Of a DNA stretch of 64,000 bases, positions 1-9,341 are shown piece after piece. Position 1 is the first letter of the stretch. The number at the start of each line of letters is the position of its first letter. The DNA comes from VXNJ01 sp009840625 (GTDB lineage Bacteria > Chloroflexota > UBA11872 > VXNJ01): assembly GCA_965207915.1 (NCBI GenBank), contig OZ242304.1:806001-870000 (forward strand), read 5' to 3'. The position numbers were made by a program, and so were the translations under genes. The notes beneath the pieces were generated by a model. The model had not been told where the DNA came from. It did not search any database and was given only the letters and a program-made list of their open reading frames with translations.

Positions 1-234
1 GATCATGAAGAAGTCGCCCGCTTCGACGACGTGCTCTTCGCCGGCGATCGTAAAGCGGATGCGGCCGCTGATTACGATCCCGCACTGTTCATTGGGATGG
101 CGGTGCTCGGGGACTTGGCAGCCTTCGTCGAATTCAACGTGCGAGAGCATGATGTTCTCGGAACTGGCGATCCGGGCGCTAACCCCGGCGATCAATTCCA
201 GCGGTTCCAAGTCGCTCAATCGGACAGATGGCAC
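1..234 (-). CDS. cupin-domain protein, 3' part cut off by window edge
   Basis: Reading the minus strand from a GTG at 234 gives 78 codons without a stop before the window ends. The translation holds a typical cupin core: PEHRHPNEQ (metal-ligand His pair and Gln/Glu), a Gly turn in VISGRIRF, and EAGDFFMI of the second motif. An AAGGAG Shine-Dalgarno sequence lies 8 nt before the GTG, which fixes the start. It follows the PhyH gene by 15 bp on the same strand, so the two are probably co-transcribed. Cupins of this size are often small sugar or acid isomerases or dioxygenases; the substrate cannot be told from the fragment. Confidence 0.7.
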   Translation of the reverse strand, partial: MPSVRLSDLEPLELIAGVSARIASSENIMLSHVEFDEGCQVPEHRHPNEQCGIVISGRIRFTIAGEEHVVEAGDFFMI

Positions 235-249
235 GAACGTAGCTCCTTG

Positions 250-987
250 CTAGTTGGCTGTGGCGATGAATTCGCCGTTGCGAAGAACTTCAATATCGTT
301 GCCCCAGCGTTCTCCGGTCTCCGGGTTGATCGCGTCGGTCGGGCTGTACTGAACCACGTAGGCGCGGCGCGGGCTGTCGGTCGTGTTGGGACCCGAACGG
401 TGCAGGCAGAGCGAAGACATAACCGCGATCGCCCCTTTTGGCATTTCGCAGGGAATTCCCTCCTCTTCGCCGCGGTAGCCGACCTTGTCGCCGCTGTCCT
501 GATCGACTAGGTGCTCCTGGAGTCCCCAGCGGTGCGATCCCGGAATAAGGAATATGGTGCCGTTGGCCACGCTGGCGTCTTCGAGCGGGATCCACAGGGT
601 CAGGTACTCAAGCGGCTCGATCGGAACGTAGCCGCTGTCCTGGTGCCAGGAGAAAGAGCCGCCGGTCCGCGGGGCCTTGGTGACCGCCTGATTCCAGTAG
701 AGGCGCACATCGGGGCCCAGCAGGGATCCGGCCAACTCGGCCAGTTCGCGCGATAACGCCAGTTGGCCACCGGCTTCGGAACGGGCATGGATGCCGGCGA
801 TGAAATTCCGGCCCTCGTGGCTGATTCCGACCCGATCGCCGGCCGAGCGCAGCTCGGAATCCTGCTCAGCGCGCAAACGCTCGAAATCGGCCGCGATGCG
901 GTCCAGCAGGTCGTGGTCGAGCACCGGAGCGGTGATGAAGTAACCCTGCTGGTTGAACTGATCTAATTGTTCGGCGGAAGGTATCAA
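250..987 (-). CDS. phytanoyl-CoA dioxygenase (PhyH) family protein
   Basis: About 245 residues, the usual length of the PhyH family of Fe(II)/2-oxoglutarate dioxygenases. The iron triad is visible: His and Asp in SWHQDSGY, and the distal His in CLHRSGPN, followed by an Arg in PRRAYVVQY that would bind 2-oxoglutarate. The frame extends upstream to about 1059, but a TTG at 987 with GGGGAG 8 nt before it fits the family N-terminus (IPSAEQLDQFNQQGYFI), so I take that start. Bacterial members hydroxylate diverse small molecules; the substrate is unknown. It is followed by the cupin gene in a probable two-gene unit. Confidence 0.85.
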   Translation of the reverse strand: MIPSAEQLDQFNQQGYFITAPVLDHDLLDRIAADFERLRAEQDSELRSAGDRVGISHEGRNFIAGIHARSEAGGQLALSRELAELAGSLLGPDVRLYWNQAVTKAPRTGGSFSWHQDSGYVPIEPLEYLTLWIPLEDASVANGTIFLIPGSHRWGLQEHLVDQDSGDKVGYRGEEEGIPCEMPKGAIAVMSSLCLHRSGPNTTDSPRRAYVVQYSPTDAINPETGERWGNDIEVLRNGEFIATAN

Positions 988-1149
988 CGCGGAATCTCCC
1001 CAGGCGGACTCGGGCGCGCGGCGATGATGCCGGCGGGCGGGCCGGATGGGCCCAAGCATCCAATTCTGCCTAGGCCGGTCCCGAACGCCCGGTTCTGGCT
1101 AGACTGCGCCGAATCTCCTTTCCAAAGTCCCCCGCTCCGGAGCCGGCCG

Positions 1150-2127
1150 ATGCCTACCGCTCTCATGGGCCGGCCGATGGCCGAGTCCTGGCTCAAGCAG
1201 ATCCAACTCGATCGCCTGCGGGCGGCCGGGTGGCGGGTCGTGGTGTCGGAGGCCGAACCCCCGCTTACCGAAGGAGACTTGCTCTCCGAGATCGGCGGCG
1301 TCGAATACCTGTTCGCCAACGGCCGCGATGACGTCAGCGCGAAGGTCATCGCCGCGGCGCCGAAGCTGAAGGGGATATTCAGGACCGGCGTGGGGGTCGA
1401 CATGGTCGACCTGAAAGCGGCCGCCGCCCGCGGGATTCCGGTCTGCAACACCCCGGGCAGCAACAGCGAAACCGTCGCCGACATGGCGCTGGCGATGATG
1501 CTGATGCTCCTTCGGCGGGTTCCTGAACTGGACGCCGACATGCGATCCGGCAGTTGGCTGCCAAAGTTCGCCAACAACCTGCACGGCAAGACGATCGGCA
1601 TCTTCGGGCTGGGCCGAATCGGGCGGGCGGTGGCCCGCCGCGCACGGGCATTCCAGATGCCGATTCTGGGGTTTGATCCTTACGTGACCCAGGAAAGCGT
1701 GGCCGACGAAGGGATCAGGGTGGTAGGGACCGCAGACGAGCTGTTCGCCAACGCCGACGTCGTCACCCTGCACGCACCGGCCACCGGAGGAACCCGGGAA
1801 ATCGTCAACACGCACACCCTCTCCCTGATGCGCTCCAGCGCCATCGTGATAAACGCGGCCCGCGGCGACCTGGTCGACGAGGCCGCCCTGCTGGCGGCGT
1901 TGCGCGAGGGCAGGATCGCCGGAGCCGGGCTCGACGTTTTCAAGAACGAACCCGCTTTCGACAATGCGTTCGGCGAGCTGCCCAACGTCGTGCTGACCCC
2001 GCACGTGGCCGGCAACACGGTCGAGACCACCGCTTCAACCGCCCACGCCTGCGTCGACAACGCGCTGGCGGTCGAATCAGGCCGCTGGCCGCGCGAAGTG
2101 GTGGCAAACGGCGTGTATTCCGACTAA
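1150..2127 (+). CDS. D-2-hydroxyacid dehydrogenase (phosphoglycerate dehydrogenase-like)
   Basis: Roughly 325 residues from the ATG at 1150. The Rossmann motif GIFGLGRIGRAVARR binds NAD. Catalytic residues of the family are present: Arg in NAARGDLVDE, Glu in FKNEPAFD and His in LTPHVAGNT. It has no C-terminal ACT domain, so it is the short form and could be a phosphoglycerate dehydrogenase or act on another 2-keto acid. The frame is open back to 967, but that part overlaps the divergent PhyH gene and looks non-coding. rsmI follows 15 bp downstream. Confidence 0.85.
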   Translation: MPTALMGRPMAESWLKQIQLDRLRAAGWRVVVSEAEPPLTEGDLLSEIGGVEYLFANGRDDVSAKVIAAAPKLKGIFRTGVGVDMVDLKAAAARGIPVCNTPGSNSETVADMALAMMLMLLRRVPELDADMRSGSWLPKFANNLHGKTIGIFGLGRIGRAVARRARAFQMPILGFDPYVTQESVADEGIRVVGTADELFANADVVTLHAPATGGTREIVNTHTLSLMRSSAIVINAARGDLVDEAALLAALREGRIAGAGLDVFKNEPAFDNAFGELPNVVLTPHVAGNTVETTASTAHACVDNALAVESGRWPREVVANGVYSD

Positions 2128-2142
2128 CGGGAAAAGCAGGCC

Positions 2143-2973
2143 ATGGGGACCCTTTTCGTGGTCGCCACCCCGATCGGCAATCTGGAAGACATTTCGCCGC
2201 GTTCGCAGGCGGTTCTCGAATCGGCCGCCGTCATATACGCCGAGGACACCCGCCGCACCCGCAAGCTTCTTACGCACCTGGGCATCCGCAACCGGCCGCT
2301 CAGCCTGCACGGCGATTCGGCCGACTCGGCCTGGCGGGACGCCGCCGCGGCACTCGCCGACGGTGACGTGGCCTACGTGACCGACGGGGGAACCCCGGCG
2401 GTCGCCGATCCCGGCGCCCGTCTGGTACGACTGGCCCATGAGCGCGGCCATCCGGTCAGGACCGTGCCCGGACCCTCGGCAGTCACCGCCGCGCTGGCGG
2501 TGGCCGGTCTGGAGAGCGGGGGACACGTTTTTCTGGGCTTTCTACCGCCGCGCCGGTCGCGGCGAATGCAGCTGCTTGAATCGGCGATCGCGACCAATCT
2601 GCCGATGGTTGTATTCGCCGGACCCCACGACCTTTCCGAACTGCTTGCCGAACTGGCCGATCTGCTGGGCCCCCAAGCCGGTGTGGTCGTCTGCCACGAG
2701 CTGACCAAGCTGCACGAAAGCGTGGTGCGCACCACGCTGGGCCAGGCTCCGGGCCTGGACGTGGTATCCCAGGGCCGGGGCGAAAAAACCCTGGTGCTGG
2801 ATCCGCCGCAAAAGCCGGCCGCGCCCCCGCCCGAATCCCAGTTGCGGCTAGAGCTGGCCCAGCTGCAGGACTCGGGCTTCTCACCCAGCCGGGCGGCGCG
2901 CGAACTCGCCGCGCGTCACCGATTGCCCAAGGACGTGATCTACCGGCTGGTCGTGGATTCGGACCGCAATTGA
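2143..2973 (+). CDS. rsmI: 16S rRNA (cytidine-1402-2'-O)-methyltransferase
   Basis: 276 residues, matching RsmI length. N-terminal VVATPIGNLEDIS and DGGTPAVADPGARL are the signature blocks of the tetrapyrrole-methylase fold used by RsmI, with VPGPSAVTAALAVAG following. The C-terminal 60 residues are helical (SPSRAARELAARHRLPKDVIYRLV), the usual RsmI tail. The enzyme 2'-O-methylates C1402 in the decoding centre using S-adenosylmethionine. Its TGA overlaps the TTG start of the next gene in TTGA, implying coupled translation. Confidence 0.95.
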   Translation: MGTLFVVATPIGNLEDISPRSQAVLESAAVIYAEDTRRTRKLLTHLGIRNRPLSLHGDSADSAWRDAAAALADGDVAYVTDGGTPAVADPGARLVRLAHERGHPVRTVPGPSAVTAALAVAGLESGGHVFLGFLPPRRSRRMQLLESAIATNLPMVVFAGPHDLSELLAELADLLGPQAGVVVCHELTKLHESVVRTTLGQAPGLDVVSQGRGEKTLVLDPPQKPAAPPPESQLRLELAQLQDSGFSPSRAARELAARHRLPKDVIYRLVVDSDRN

Positions 2974-3965
2974 CCGCCCTCCGGCCGGACAGCACCGCCG
3001 CCCTGGCGGAGATGATCGGCGGCGGCAGCCAGGGGATTGGGATCCTGGCCGGCTGGTCTTCGCACTGGACTCGAAAGCCCCCGCGAGTCGAATTCACCGG
3101 GCTGGACCTGAGCGCTCTCGACCGGCTGCTCGACCTTTCCGCGGGGGACCTGACCTGCCGGGTGGAGGCCGGGATTAGCCTTGGGTCTTTAACCGCGCAC
3201 CTGGACCCGGTCGGGTTGGAATGGCCGGTGCAGCCGCTGCCGGGGCAGACCCGGTTGGCGCAGACCTTCCTTTCGGGGGCCGCGTACGCGACGAGCGCGC
3301 TGTTCCCCAACCCGCGCGATTGGATCCTGGGCGGAACGCTAGTCAGCGGGCGCGGCGAGATAGTGACCACCGGCGGGGCCACGGTAAAGAACTCGGCCGG
3401 TTACGACCTGGTACGAAGCTGTTTTGGCAGCATGGGCGTCCTGGCCGTCCCGGCCCAGCTCCAACTCCGCCTGCGGCCGCGACCGCAGGCGCGCCTGCGG
3501 TTGACGGCGCCGGGGTTGGGGCCGGAACCGTACCTGACGCTCCTGGCCGCGGCCCGCCGGCAAATGGACGTGATCGAAACTTTCCAGATCGCCGGGGGCA
3601 CGGCCCGTCTGGGGATCGCCGGGCCCGACGATCGGGTCGAGGAGGCCGCCGCCGCTTTGACGGAAGCCCTGCCCGGGCTTTTGAGGGCCGAGTCCGAACC
3701 CGCCAGCGGATCGGCCGACTGGAACGGCGATCGCTATCAAATGGCCCTGCCGGCCAACAGGATGGCCGGCTTCCTGGCCGATCGGGAACCGGCCCGGTAC
3801 TGGGCGTTTCCGTTCCAGCGCCTGGCCTTCAGCCAGGGTTCGCCCGGGCGATCGTTCCCGGAAGTCCGGTCGACGCGGCTTCTGCCGCTGCCCGATGCCC
3901 GGTCGCTGCGCGCGGGGCTGGCGCTGCTGTGCCGGGGGCTTGATCCTGACCGGAGGTTCGTCTGA
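2970..3965 (+). CDS. FAD-binding glycolate-oxidase subunit GlcE-like protein
   Basis: About 331 residues. It carries a PCMH-type FAD domain: VEAGISLGSLTAHL, then the block ILGGTLVSGRGEIVTTGG and the characteristic GATVKNSAGYDLVRSCFGSMG, which is the signature of GlcE and related FAD-linked oxidases. The C-terminal half is divergent. Known GlcE works with GlcD and the iron-sulfur subunit GlcF to oxidise glycolate; neither partner lies next to it here. The TTG start overlaps the rsmI stop by 4 bp. The role as glycolate oxidase subunit is inferred from family only. Confidence 0.75.
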   Translation: MTALRPDSTAALAEMIGGGSQGIGILAGWSSHWTRKPPRVEFTGLDLSALDRLLDLSAGDLTCRVEAGISLGSLTAHLDPVGLEWPVQPLPGQTRLAQTFLSGAAYATSALFPNPRDWILGGTLVSGRGEIVTTGGATVKNSAGYDLVRSCFGSMGVLAVPAQLQLRLRPRPQARLRLTAPGLGPEPYLTLLAAARRQMDVIETFQIAGGTARLGIAGPDDRVEEAAAALTEALPGLLRAESEPASGSADWNGDRYQMALPANRMAGFLADREPARYWAFPFQRLAFSQGSPGRSFPEVRSTRLLPLPDARSLRAGLALLCRGLDPDRRFV

Positions 3966-4075
3966 AGCCGCCCAACGGCAATTCGCGGTGCCGGCCCAAT
4001 CAGAATAGACCCGGCCCCGGACCGGTCCGAAACGCTTGCACCAAACCCGGGCACGCGCCCTGAAAGGCTTACAGC

Positions 4076-5812
4076 TTGGCAGCGACTACAACGAACGAGA
4101 ACGTAAGGTACGAACCCGGCGAGATCCCGCCGGCCCCGATCGCAATTGGCGCCGGCATCCAGTCGGCGATGGTGATCGTGGCTCCGGTCGTGCTGACCGT
4201 GGTAATCGTGTCCCGGATCGCCGACCAACCGGACGGATATCTTTCCTGGGCCGTGTTTGCGGCGCTGCTGGTCTGCGGGTTCACCACCGTGGTGCAGGCC
4301 GTGCGCGTGGGCCCCATTGGCGCCGGACACATCCTGATCATGGGCACGTCGGGCGCCTTCATAGCCGTGTGCGTGGCCGCGCTGGTCGAAGGCGGACCGG
4401 CGCTGATGGCGTCCCTGATCGTTGTGTCCTCGCTGATACAGTTTCTGCTGGCCTCGCGCCTGGCGCTGCTGCGCCGAATCTTCACGCCGGTCATCGCCGG
4501 CACCGTGATCATGCTGATCGCTGTCACCGTGATGCCGCTGGTATTCGACGCGGTCGGCGACGTCCCCGACGGATCGCCCGCCCAGGCTGCTCCAGTCACG
4601 GCGCTGGCTACGCTGGGAGTGATCGTGCTGATGATCCTGCGAGCGCCTCCGGCGCTGCGCCTCTGGTCGCCGATCATCGGAATCGCGGTCGGCTGTGCGG
4701 TCGCGGCTTCATTCGGTATTTATGACGCCGACCAGATCCTGGACGCTGACTGGGTTGGCGTGCCGCTGGGATCCTGGCCGGGATTCGACTTCTCGTTCGG
4801 CCAGGAGTTCTGGGTCCTGCTGCCGGCGTTCGTGGTCGTGACGCTGGTCGGGGCCATTGAGACGCTCGGGGACGGCGTCGCCATCCAGCGCGTGTCGCGG
4901 CGCCGCACGCGCGCCACCGATTTCCGGGTCGTTCAGGGGGCCCTGAATGCCGACGGGCTCGGCAACCTGCTCTCCGGCCTGGCCGGGACGCTGCCCAATA
5001 CGACCTATTCGACCAGCATCTCCCTGGCCGAGGTCACCGGAATAGGAGCCCGCCGGGTCGGCGTCGTGATCGGGGTTACCCTGGCGCTGGTTGCCTTCCT
5101 GCCCAAGGTCGCGGCGGTCCTGATAGCCATACCGAACCCGGTCGCGGCCGCCTACCTGATCGTCTTGATCGGGCTGCTGTTCGTGCAGGGGATGCGCATC
5201 ATAGTCCAGGACGGGGTCGATCACCGCAAGGCGATCGTAGTCGGGGTCTCGTTCTGGCTGGCGGCCGGTTTTCAAAGCGGGGTGATATTCCCCGATTACC
5301 TGGGCGAGGGATTCCTGGCAGCGCTGTTCGGCAACGGGATGACATCGGGCGCGATCGTGGCGATCCTGATGGTTCTCTTTATCGAACTGACCGGATCGCG
5401 CCGCCGCCGCCTGCGCACCAACCTGGACGAATCCTGTCTACCCGAACTCGAAAAATTCCTGCGCGGGTTCGCCGACCGCGGCGGCTGGGACCAGGGCGCG
5501 GCCGAACGCCTGCTATCGGCCGGGGAGGAGACGCTGGCAATCCTGCTGCAGGCAGCCGAGCAGGCCGGCGAAGAACCGCGTCGCCTGACAGTTGCGGCGC
5601 GGATGGATGGCAAGCGTGCCGAAGTCGAGTTCGTGACCGCCAGCGAGACCGAAAACGTCGAGGACCGGATCGCCTACCTGAGCGAATTGCCGCCGGTCCC
5701 CGACGAACACGAGATCTCGTTCCGCCTGCTCTGGCACTACGCGGACTCGGTTCGCCACCAGAAGTACCACGGGCTGGACGTGATTTCGATCGAGGTTTCT
5801 CGGTCCGGCTGA
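4076..5812 (+). CDS. NCS2 family nucleobase permease with RsbW-like C-terminal tail
   Basis: 578 residues, longer than the usual 430-480 of NCS2 uracil/xanthine permeases. Residues about 20-430 hold some 11-12 hydrophobic segments and the NCS2 signature region (VGAIETLGDGVAIQRVS then NADGLGNLLSGLAGTLPNTTYS). The last ~140 residues are cytoplasmic and hydrophilic; their pattern (AGEETLAILLQAA, then RLTVAARMDGKRAEVEFVTA, and RLLWHYADSVRHQKYHGLDVISIEV at the end) resembles a degenerate HATPase/anti-sigma (RsbW-type) fold. The TTG start is preceded by AAAGG at 8 nt. Substrate, probably a purine or pyrimidine base taken up with cation, is inferred from family. Confidence 0.85.
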   Translation: MAATTTNENVRYEPGEIPPAPIAIGAGIQSAMVIVAPVVLTVVIVSRIADQPDGYLSWAVFAALLVCGFTTVVQAVRVGPIGAGHILIMGTSGAFIAVCVAALVEGGPALMASLIVVSSLIQFLLASRLALLRRIFTPVIAGTVIMLIAVTVMPLVFDAVGDVPDGSPAQAAPVTALATLGVIVLMILRAPPALRLWSPIIGIAVGCAVAASFGIYDADQILDADWVGVPLGSWPGFDFSFGQEFWVLLPAFVVVTLVGAIETLGDGVAIQRVSRRRTRATDFRVVQGALNADGLGNLLSGLAGTLPNTTYSTSISLAEVTGIGARRVGVVIGVTLALVAFLPKVAAVLIAIPNPVAAAYLIVLIGLLFVQGMRIIVQDGVDHRKAIVVGVSFWLAAGFQSGVIFPDYLGEGFLAALFGNGMTSGAIVAILMVLFIELTGSRRRRLRTNLDESCLPELEKFLRGFADRGGWDQGAAERLLSAGEETLAILLQAAEQAGEEPRRLTVAARMDGKRAEVEFVTASETENVEDRIAYLSELPPVPDEHEISFRLLWHYADSVRHQKYHGLDVISIEVSRSG

Positions 5813-5815
5813 CCG

Positions 5816-5830
5816 CCGATCCCAAATCGG
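5816..5830. terminator. small inverted repeat between convergent genes
   Basis: CCGAT and ATCGG flank a 5-nt loop just after the permease stop and before the convergent MFS stop. It has no T tract, so a terminator role for either strand is only a guess from position. Confidence 0.25.
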
Positions 5831-5858
5831 AGCCCGATTGCCGAGCGGAGCGGGCCGC

Positions 5859-7292
5859 TCAGCCGGTAGCCTGGGCTGCCGATGCTCCCGGCTTGTGCAG
5901 ATTCCAGTACGAGACCACGGCGGCGGCCAGCATCAGCAAGCCTGCGATGTAAAAGCCGACCGCAAATCCCTGGGCCTGCAATTCGGTCGGCGCATCTATC
6001 GCGCGCCCGCCGGCAAATTGCAGTAGGACCAAAAACGCGAATAATCCGCCCCAGGCCGATTGGCCGGCCCCGAATCCAAAGGTCCGCGTCGCCGAGATGA
6101 ATGCGCTGGCGGCACCCAGTTGCCGGCGCGGAACCGATCCCATGATGATCGAATTGTTGGTGGTCTGGGTAAGGCCGGTTCCCATGCCGATCAGTACCAG
6201 CGAAACGGCCGCAACGATGGTCGGTGTTTCGGGGCCCAGCTGGGCGAAAACCGTATATCCCAGCGCGCCGATGGCAAATCCCAGGGTGCGCGGGATGCCG
6301 GCGCCGACGCGGTCAGCCCAGACCCCCACGGTCGGCGAAAGGAGGGCGCCGACGCCCGGGTAGATCGCCATGTAGAGGCCGATTTCAAAGACCGGTACCC
6401 CCATTACCCGCTCCAAGACAAACGGCCCATTGAGCATCATCGCGGCCATGCATGCAAATCCGGTCAGTCCGATCGATACCCCGACCGAAAAATCGCGCCG
6501 CCTGAAGAGGTTCAGGTCCAGCAGCGGATTCGGCGCGGTCGCCGTTCGGTAGGCGAAACCGGCCGCCATCACCACGAATACCAATAGCGCCAAGAGCAGC
6601 TCCGGGGTTACGCCGAGGGCGAATCCGCGGTTGATCGAATAGACCAACGGCACGATCCAGCCCATGAGCAGGATCGACGAGATGTAGTCGAAATTACCCT
6701 CGCCGGTGCCCGGCATCGGCGGGACCGAAACGAGCGCCAGGAAGAACGATAGCAGCGCCACCGGCGTCAGGGCGATGAACATCCAGCGCCAGTCCAGGTA
6801 CTCGATCATGGTTCCGGCCAGCGGCGGGCCCAGCGCCAGTCCGCCGGCCGCCAGCGTGAACCACAGTCCGAGCGCGCGCGAGCGCTGCGAGGCGGGAAAC
6901 ACCGCCACCAGGATTGCGGTCCCGTTCGATTGCAACAGCGCGGCCCCGATCGCAACCACGACCCGCGCCGCGATCAGCCAGCCGAGCCCCGGCGCCAGTC
7001 CGCAGGCCAGGGAGGCCAGCGCAAAGAGCAGGCAACCGAACGCGAACGCACCGCGGCGGCCGTATATGTCGCCGTAGCGGCCGGTGGTCAGGTGCAGGCT
7101 GGAGACGATCACGAAGAAGATCAGCGCTACCCACTGGACGGTCGTTATGTCGGCGCGGAACTCCTCGGCCAGGGTCGGCAGGGCGACGTTCACCATCGAA
7201 GCGGTGATTGTGGTGATCATGCTGGAAACACCGACCGCCACCAGGACCGCGTAACGTCGCGTGGCGGAGTATTCGACCTGCGGGGTGTTCAA
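5859..7292 (-). CDS. MFS drug-efflux-type transporter (DHA2, 14 TM)
   Basis: 477 residues with about 14 hydrophobic segments, as in the DHA2 (EmrB/QacA) family. Motif A appears as TGRYGDIYGRRGAF and the TM1 region SSMITTITASMVNVALPTLAEEF is typical of 14-TM H+ antiporters. It lies alone, convergent with the nucleobase permease and upstream of tRNA-Pro on the same strand. The TTG at 7292 has no clear Shine-Dalgarno sequence, so the exact start is uncertain. Members usually export drugs or amphipathic metabolites; the substrate is unknown. Confidence 0.85.
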   Translation of the reverse strand: MNTPQVEYSATRRYAVLVAVGVSSMITTITASMVNVALPTLAEEFRADITTVQWVALIFFVIVSSLHLTTGRYGDIYGRRGAFAFGCLLFALASLACGLAPGLGWLIAARVVVAIGAALLQSNGTAILVAVFPASQRSRALGLWFTLAAGGLALGPPLAGTMIEYLDWRWMFIALTPVALLSFFLALVSVPPMPGTGEGNFDYISSILLMGWIVPLVYSINRGFALGVTPELLLALLVFVVMAAGFAYRTATAPNPLLDLNLFRRRDFSVGVSIGLTGFACMAAMMLNGPFVLERVMGVPVFEIGLYMAIYPGVGALLSPTVGVWADRVGAGIPRTLGFAIGALGYTVFAQLGPETPTIVAAVSLVLIGMGTGLTQTTNNSIIMGSVPRRQLGAASAFISATRTFGFGAGQSAWGGLFAFLVLLQFAGGRAIDAPTELQAQGFAVGFYIAGLLMLAAAVVSYWNLHKPGASAAQATG

Positions 7293-7347
7293 GCGGCGCC
7301 GATCACGCGGGGAAGCAATGGAACGTGTTGCCGCGGAGTTCCGGACC

Positions 7348-7424
7348 TGGTCGGGGCGGCCGGATTTGAACCGGCGACCTCATCGTCCCGAACGATGCGC
7401 GCTACCAAACTGCGCTACGCCCCG
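7348..7424 (-). tRNA. tRNA-Pro(CGG)
   Basis: The minus strand folds into a full cloverleaf: acceptor CGGGGCG/CGCCCCG, anticodon stem CATCG/CGATG with loop TTCGGGA giving anticodon CGG, and T-arm CCGG-TTCAAAT-CCGG. A CCA end is encoded at 7350-7348. Confidence 0.95.
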
Positions 7425-7516
7425 TACCCGCCGGATCGGGCCCAGATATTCCCTGTCGGGAGCGGCCCGAACCGCACGCAATCATTATCCGCCATTTGCC
7501 GGCTCGGGTCGGACGG

Positions 7517-9154
7517 TCAGTCCATTTCCAGTGGACGCCGCGGATTCAACGGAACGTGAATCAGGGCCGGACCGCCCTCGGCGATGGCGCGGCCGACGGT
7601 GGCCGCGAGTTCCTCGGGACGGCAGCGCTGCGCGCGCACGCCGAACGAACGGGCGTAGGCCACATAGTCCGGATTGGCCAGATCCACCTCAAACGATTCG
7701 CCGTAGAGATTCTGCATCCCCTGCTTGATAACGCCGTAGGCCGAATCGTCAAACACGACCGCAACCACCGCCAGGTCGTGGCGTACCGCGGTCGCCAGCT
7801 CCTGACCGGTGAACAGGAATCCGCCGTCTCCGGCCAGCGCCACCACCGGTACGTCCGGCATCACCGCCTTGGCGCCCAGCGCCACCGGATACGAGTAGCC
7901 CAGGGCGCAGCCGGTCATTCCATAAATCCACTTGCGCGGTTTCGAAAATGGCATGAACGGACGGCACCAGTAACCCACGATGTGCGGGTCGCCGACTACG
8001 ATCGCGTCCTCGGGAATGCCGGCCCGCAGTTCGCGCACCAGGTCCATTTCGAATGCGGCGTGATCGTTCATGTAGGCATAAACCTGGGCGCGTTCGTTCC
8101 TGGCCCGCGCGACCCAGGCGTCGTTTTGCCCGTCGCCGGGTCCCAGCGCGTCCAGGATCGACTCCAATGCCGGTCCCGCGTCGGCGCAGACGCCCAATTC
8201 GACCGGGTAGTTCTTGCCGGGCTGCCTGGGATCGATGTCGATCTGGATCAGCTTCTGGCCGACCGGCATCGACCACTTGCGGGTCGGGGAAGCCCCGAAC
8301 GCGCTGCCCACCGCCAGCATCACGTCGCTGTCGGCCATCAGGCGCTGGATCGGGCCGAAGTTGAACAGCGATCCGATGTGCAGGCGGTGGTCGTGCGGCA
8401 TGACCCCTTTGGCGGTGGTGGAGGTCAACACCGGGGCATCCAGCCGTTCGGCAAGGCGCTGGAAAGGCTCCCAGGCCGCCCCGGTCATCACCCCGCCTCC
8501 GGCCCAGAGCAGGGGTCGTTCGGCTTCAGCCAGCATCCGCGCCGCCCGTTCCAGGTCCTGCTGGTCGCCGCCGGGGGGTCGGGGCACGGAGGGACCGGCA
8601 GCTTCGACGTGCCCGTCGGCCAGGTGCACGTCGTGCGGGACTTCGATCGCCACCGGGCGGGGACGCCGCTCGCGCATCAGCCTGAATCCCTCGCGGATCG
8701 CCGGGGGGATCGCGGCCGGCGACTGCACCTGGGTATTCCACTGGGTCAACCCGGAAAACAGCTGCTGCTGGTGCTTGATTTCATGCAGGAAGCCGACATC
8801 GCGGTAGAGCAGCGGCCGTTCTTCCTCGGCCATGATCAACATGATGGGCGTTGAGTCGGCGTGGGCCTGGGCCAGCGGCGTCGCGGCGTTCAATGCCCCG
8901 GGGCCCGGCGTCGTCAGCAGCACGCCCGGTTGCCCGCTGGCCCGGGCCGCGCCGATGGCGGCGAATCCGGCGCCCTGCTCGTGACGGACCAGGATGTGCC
9001 GCAGGCTGCCGTCGCGCGGCAGTGAGGCGTAAAGATGCTGGGTGTGGACGCCGGGAATGCCGAAAACGGTCCTGACGCCCTGAGACCGCAGCCCGGCCAC
9101 GACCGCTTCCGAGCCGTTCATGCGCTCTGCGCCAACGGCGGTTAAGGTGTCCAA
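7517..9154 (-). CDS. thiamine-diphosphate enzyme, acetolactate synthase-like (non-IlvB)
   Basis: 545 residues. The Pyr domain holds LVRHEQGAGFAAIG with the ThDP-activating Glu, and the PP domain holds the metal motif starting GDGGFLFTGQEL and ending FDDSAYG, where the usual Asn pair is Asp-Asp. It is distinct from the true ilvB in this window (different in the FAD/linker region, no ilvN beside it), so it is more likely a decarboxylase, carboligase or oxalyl-CoA/benzoylformate-type enzyme. The TTG at 9154 has GGAG 8 nt upstream. It is divergent from the amidohydrolase gene, with a 187-bp shared spacer that has a notable AT-rich patch near 9298-9320. Confidence 0.8.
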   Translation of the reverse strand: MDTLTAVGAERMNGSEAVVAGLRSQGVRTVFGIPGVHTQHLYASLPRDGSLRHILVRHEQGAGFAAIGAARASGQPGVLLTTPGPGALNAATPLAQAHADSTPIMLIMAEEERPLLYRDVGFLHEIKHQQQLFSGLTQWNTQVQSPAAIPPAIREGFRLMRERRPRPVAIEVPHDVHLADGHVEAAGPSVPRPPGGDQQDLERAARMLAEAERPLLWAGGGVMTGAAWEPFQRLAERLDAPVLTSTTAKGVMPHDHRLHIGSLFNFGPIQRLMADSDVMLAVGSAFGASPTRKWSMPVGQKLIQIDIDPRQPGKNYPVELGVCADAGPALESILDALGPGDGQNDAWVARARNERAQVYAYMNDHAAFEMDLVRELRAGIPEDAIVVGDPHIVGYWCRPFMPFSKPRKWIYGMTGCALGYSYPVALGAKAVMPDVPVVALAGDGGFLFTGQELATAVRHDLAVVAVVFDDSAYGVIKQGMQNLYGESFEVDLANPDYVAYARSFGVRAQRCRPEELAATVGRAIAEGGPALIHVPLNPRRPLEMD

Positions 9155-9341
9155 CGCTTCGGCTCCAAAAAATCAGGGACGGATGCTTCGCCGCCTAATT
9201 CTTGCCAAAGTCGTCCAAGAGTTGCTCAGCATGCCCGGGTAGGCCATGCGCCGCATGGCGTGCGGCGTTCAATTGCGGACGGGTGCATCGGATAACTGTT
9301 AAATTTTTTAAATGCATTTTCCGCCCGCATCGGAGACGGCT

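Noticed and set aside
31..510. A 159-codon plus-strand frame at the left edge.
   Set aside because: It is antisense to the cupin and PhyH genes, both of which show motif and ribosome-site support.
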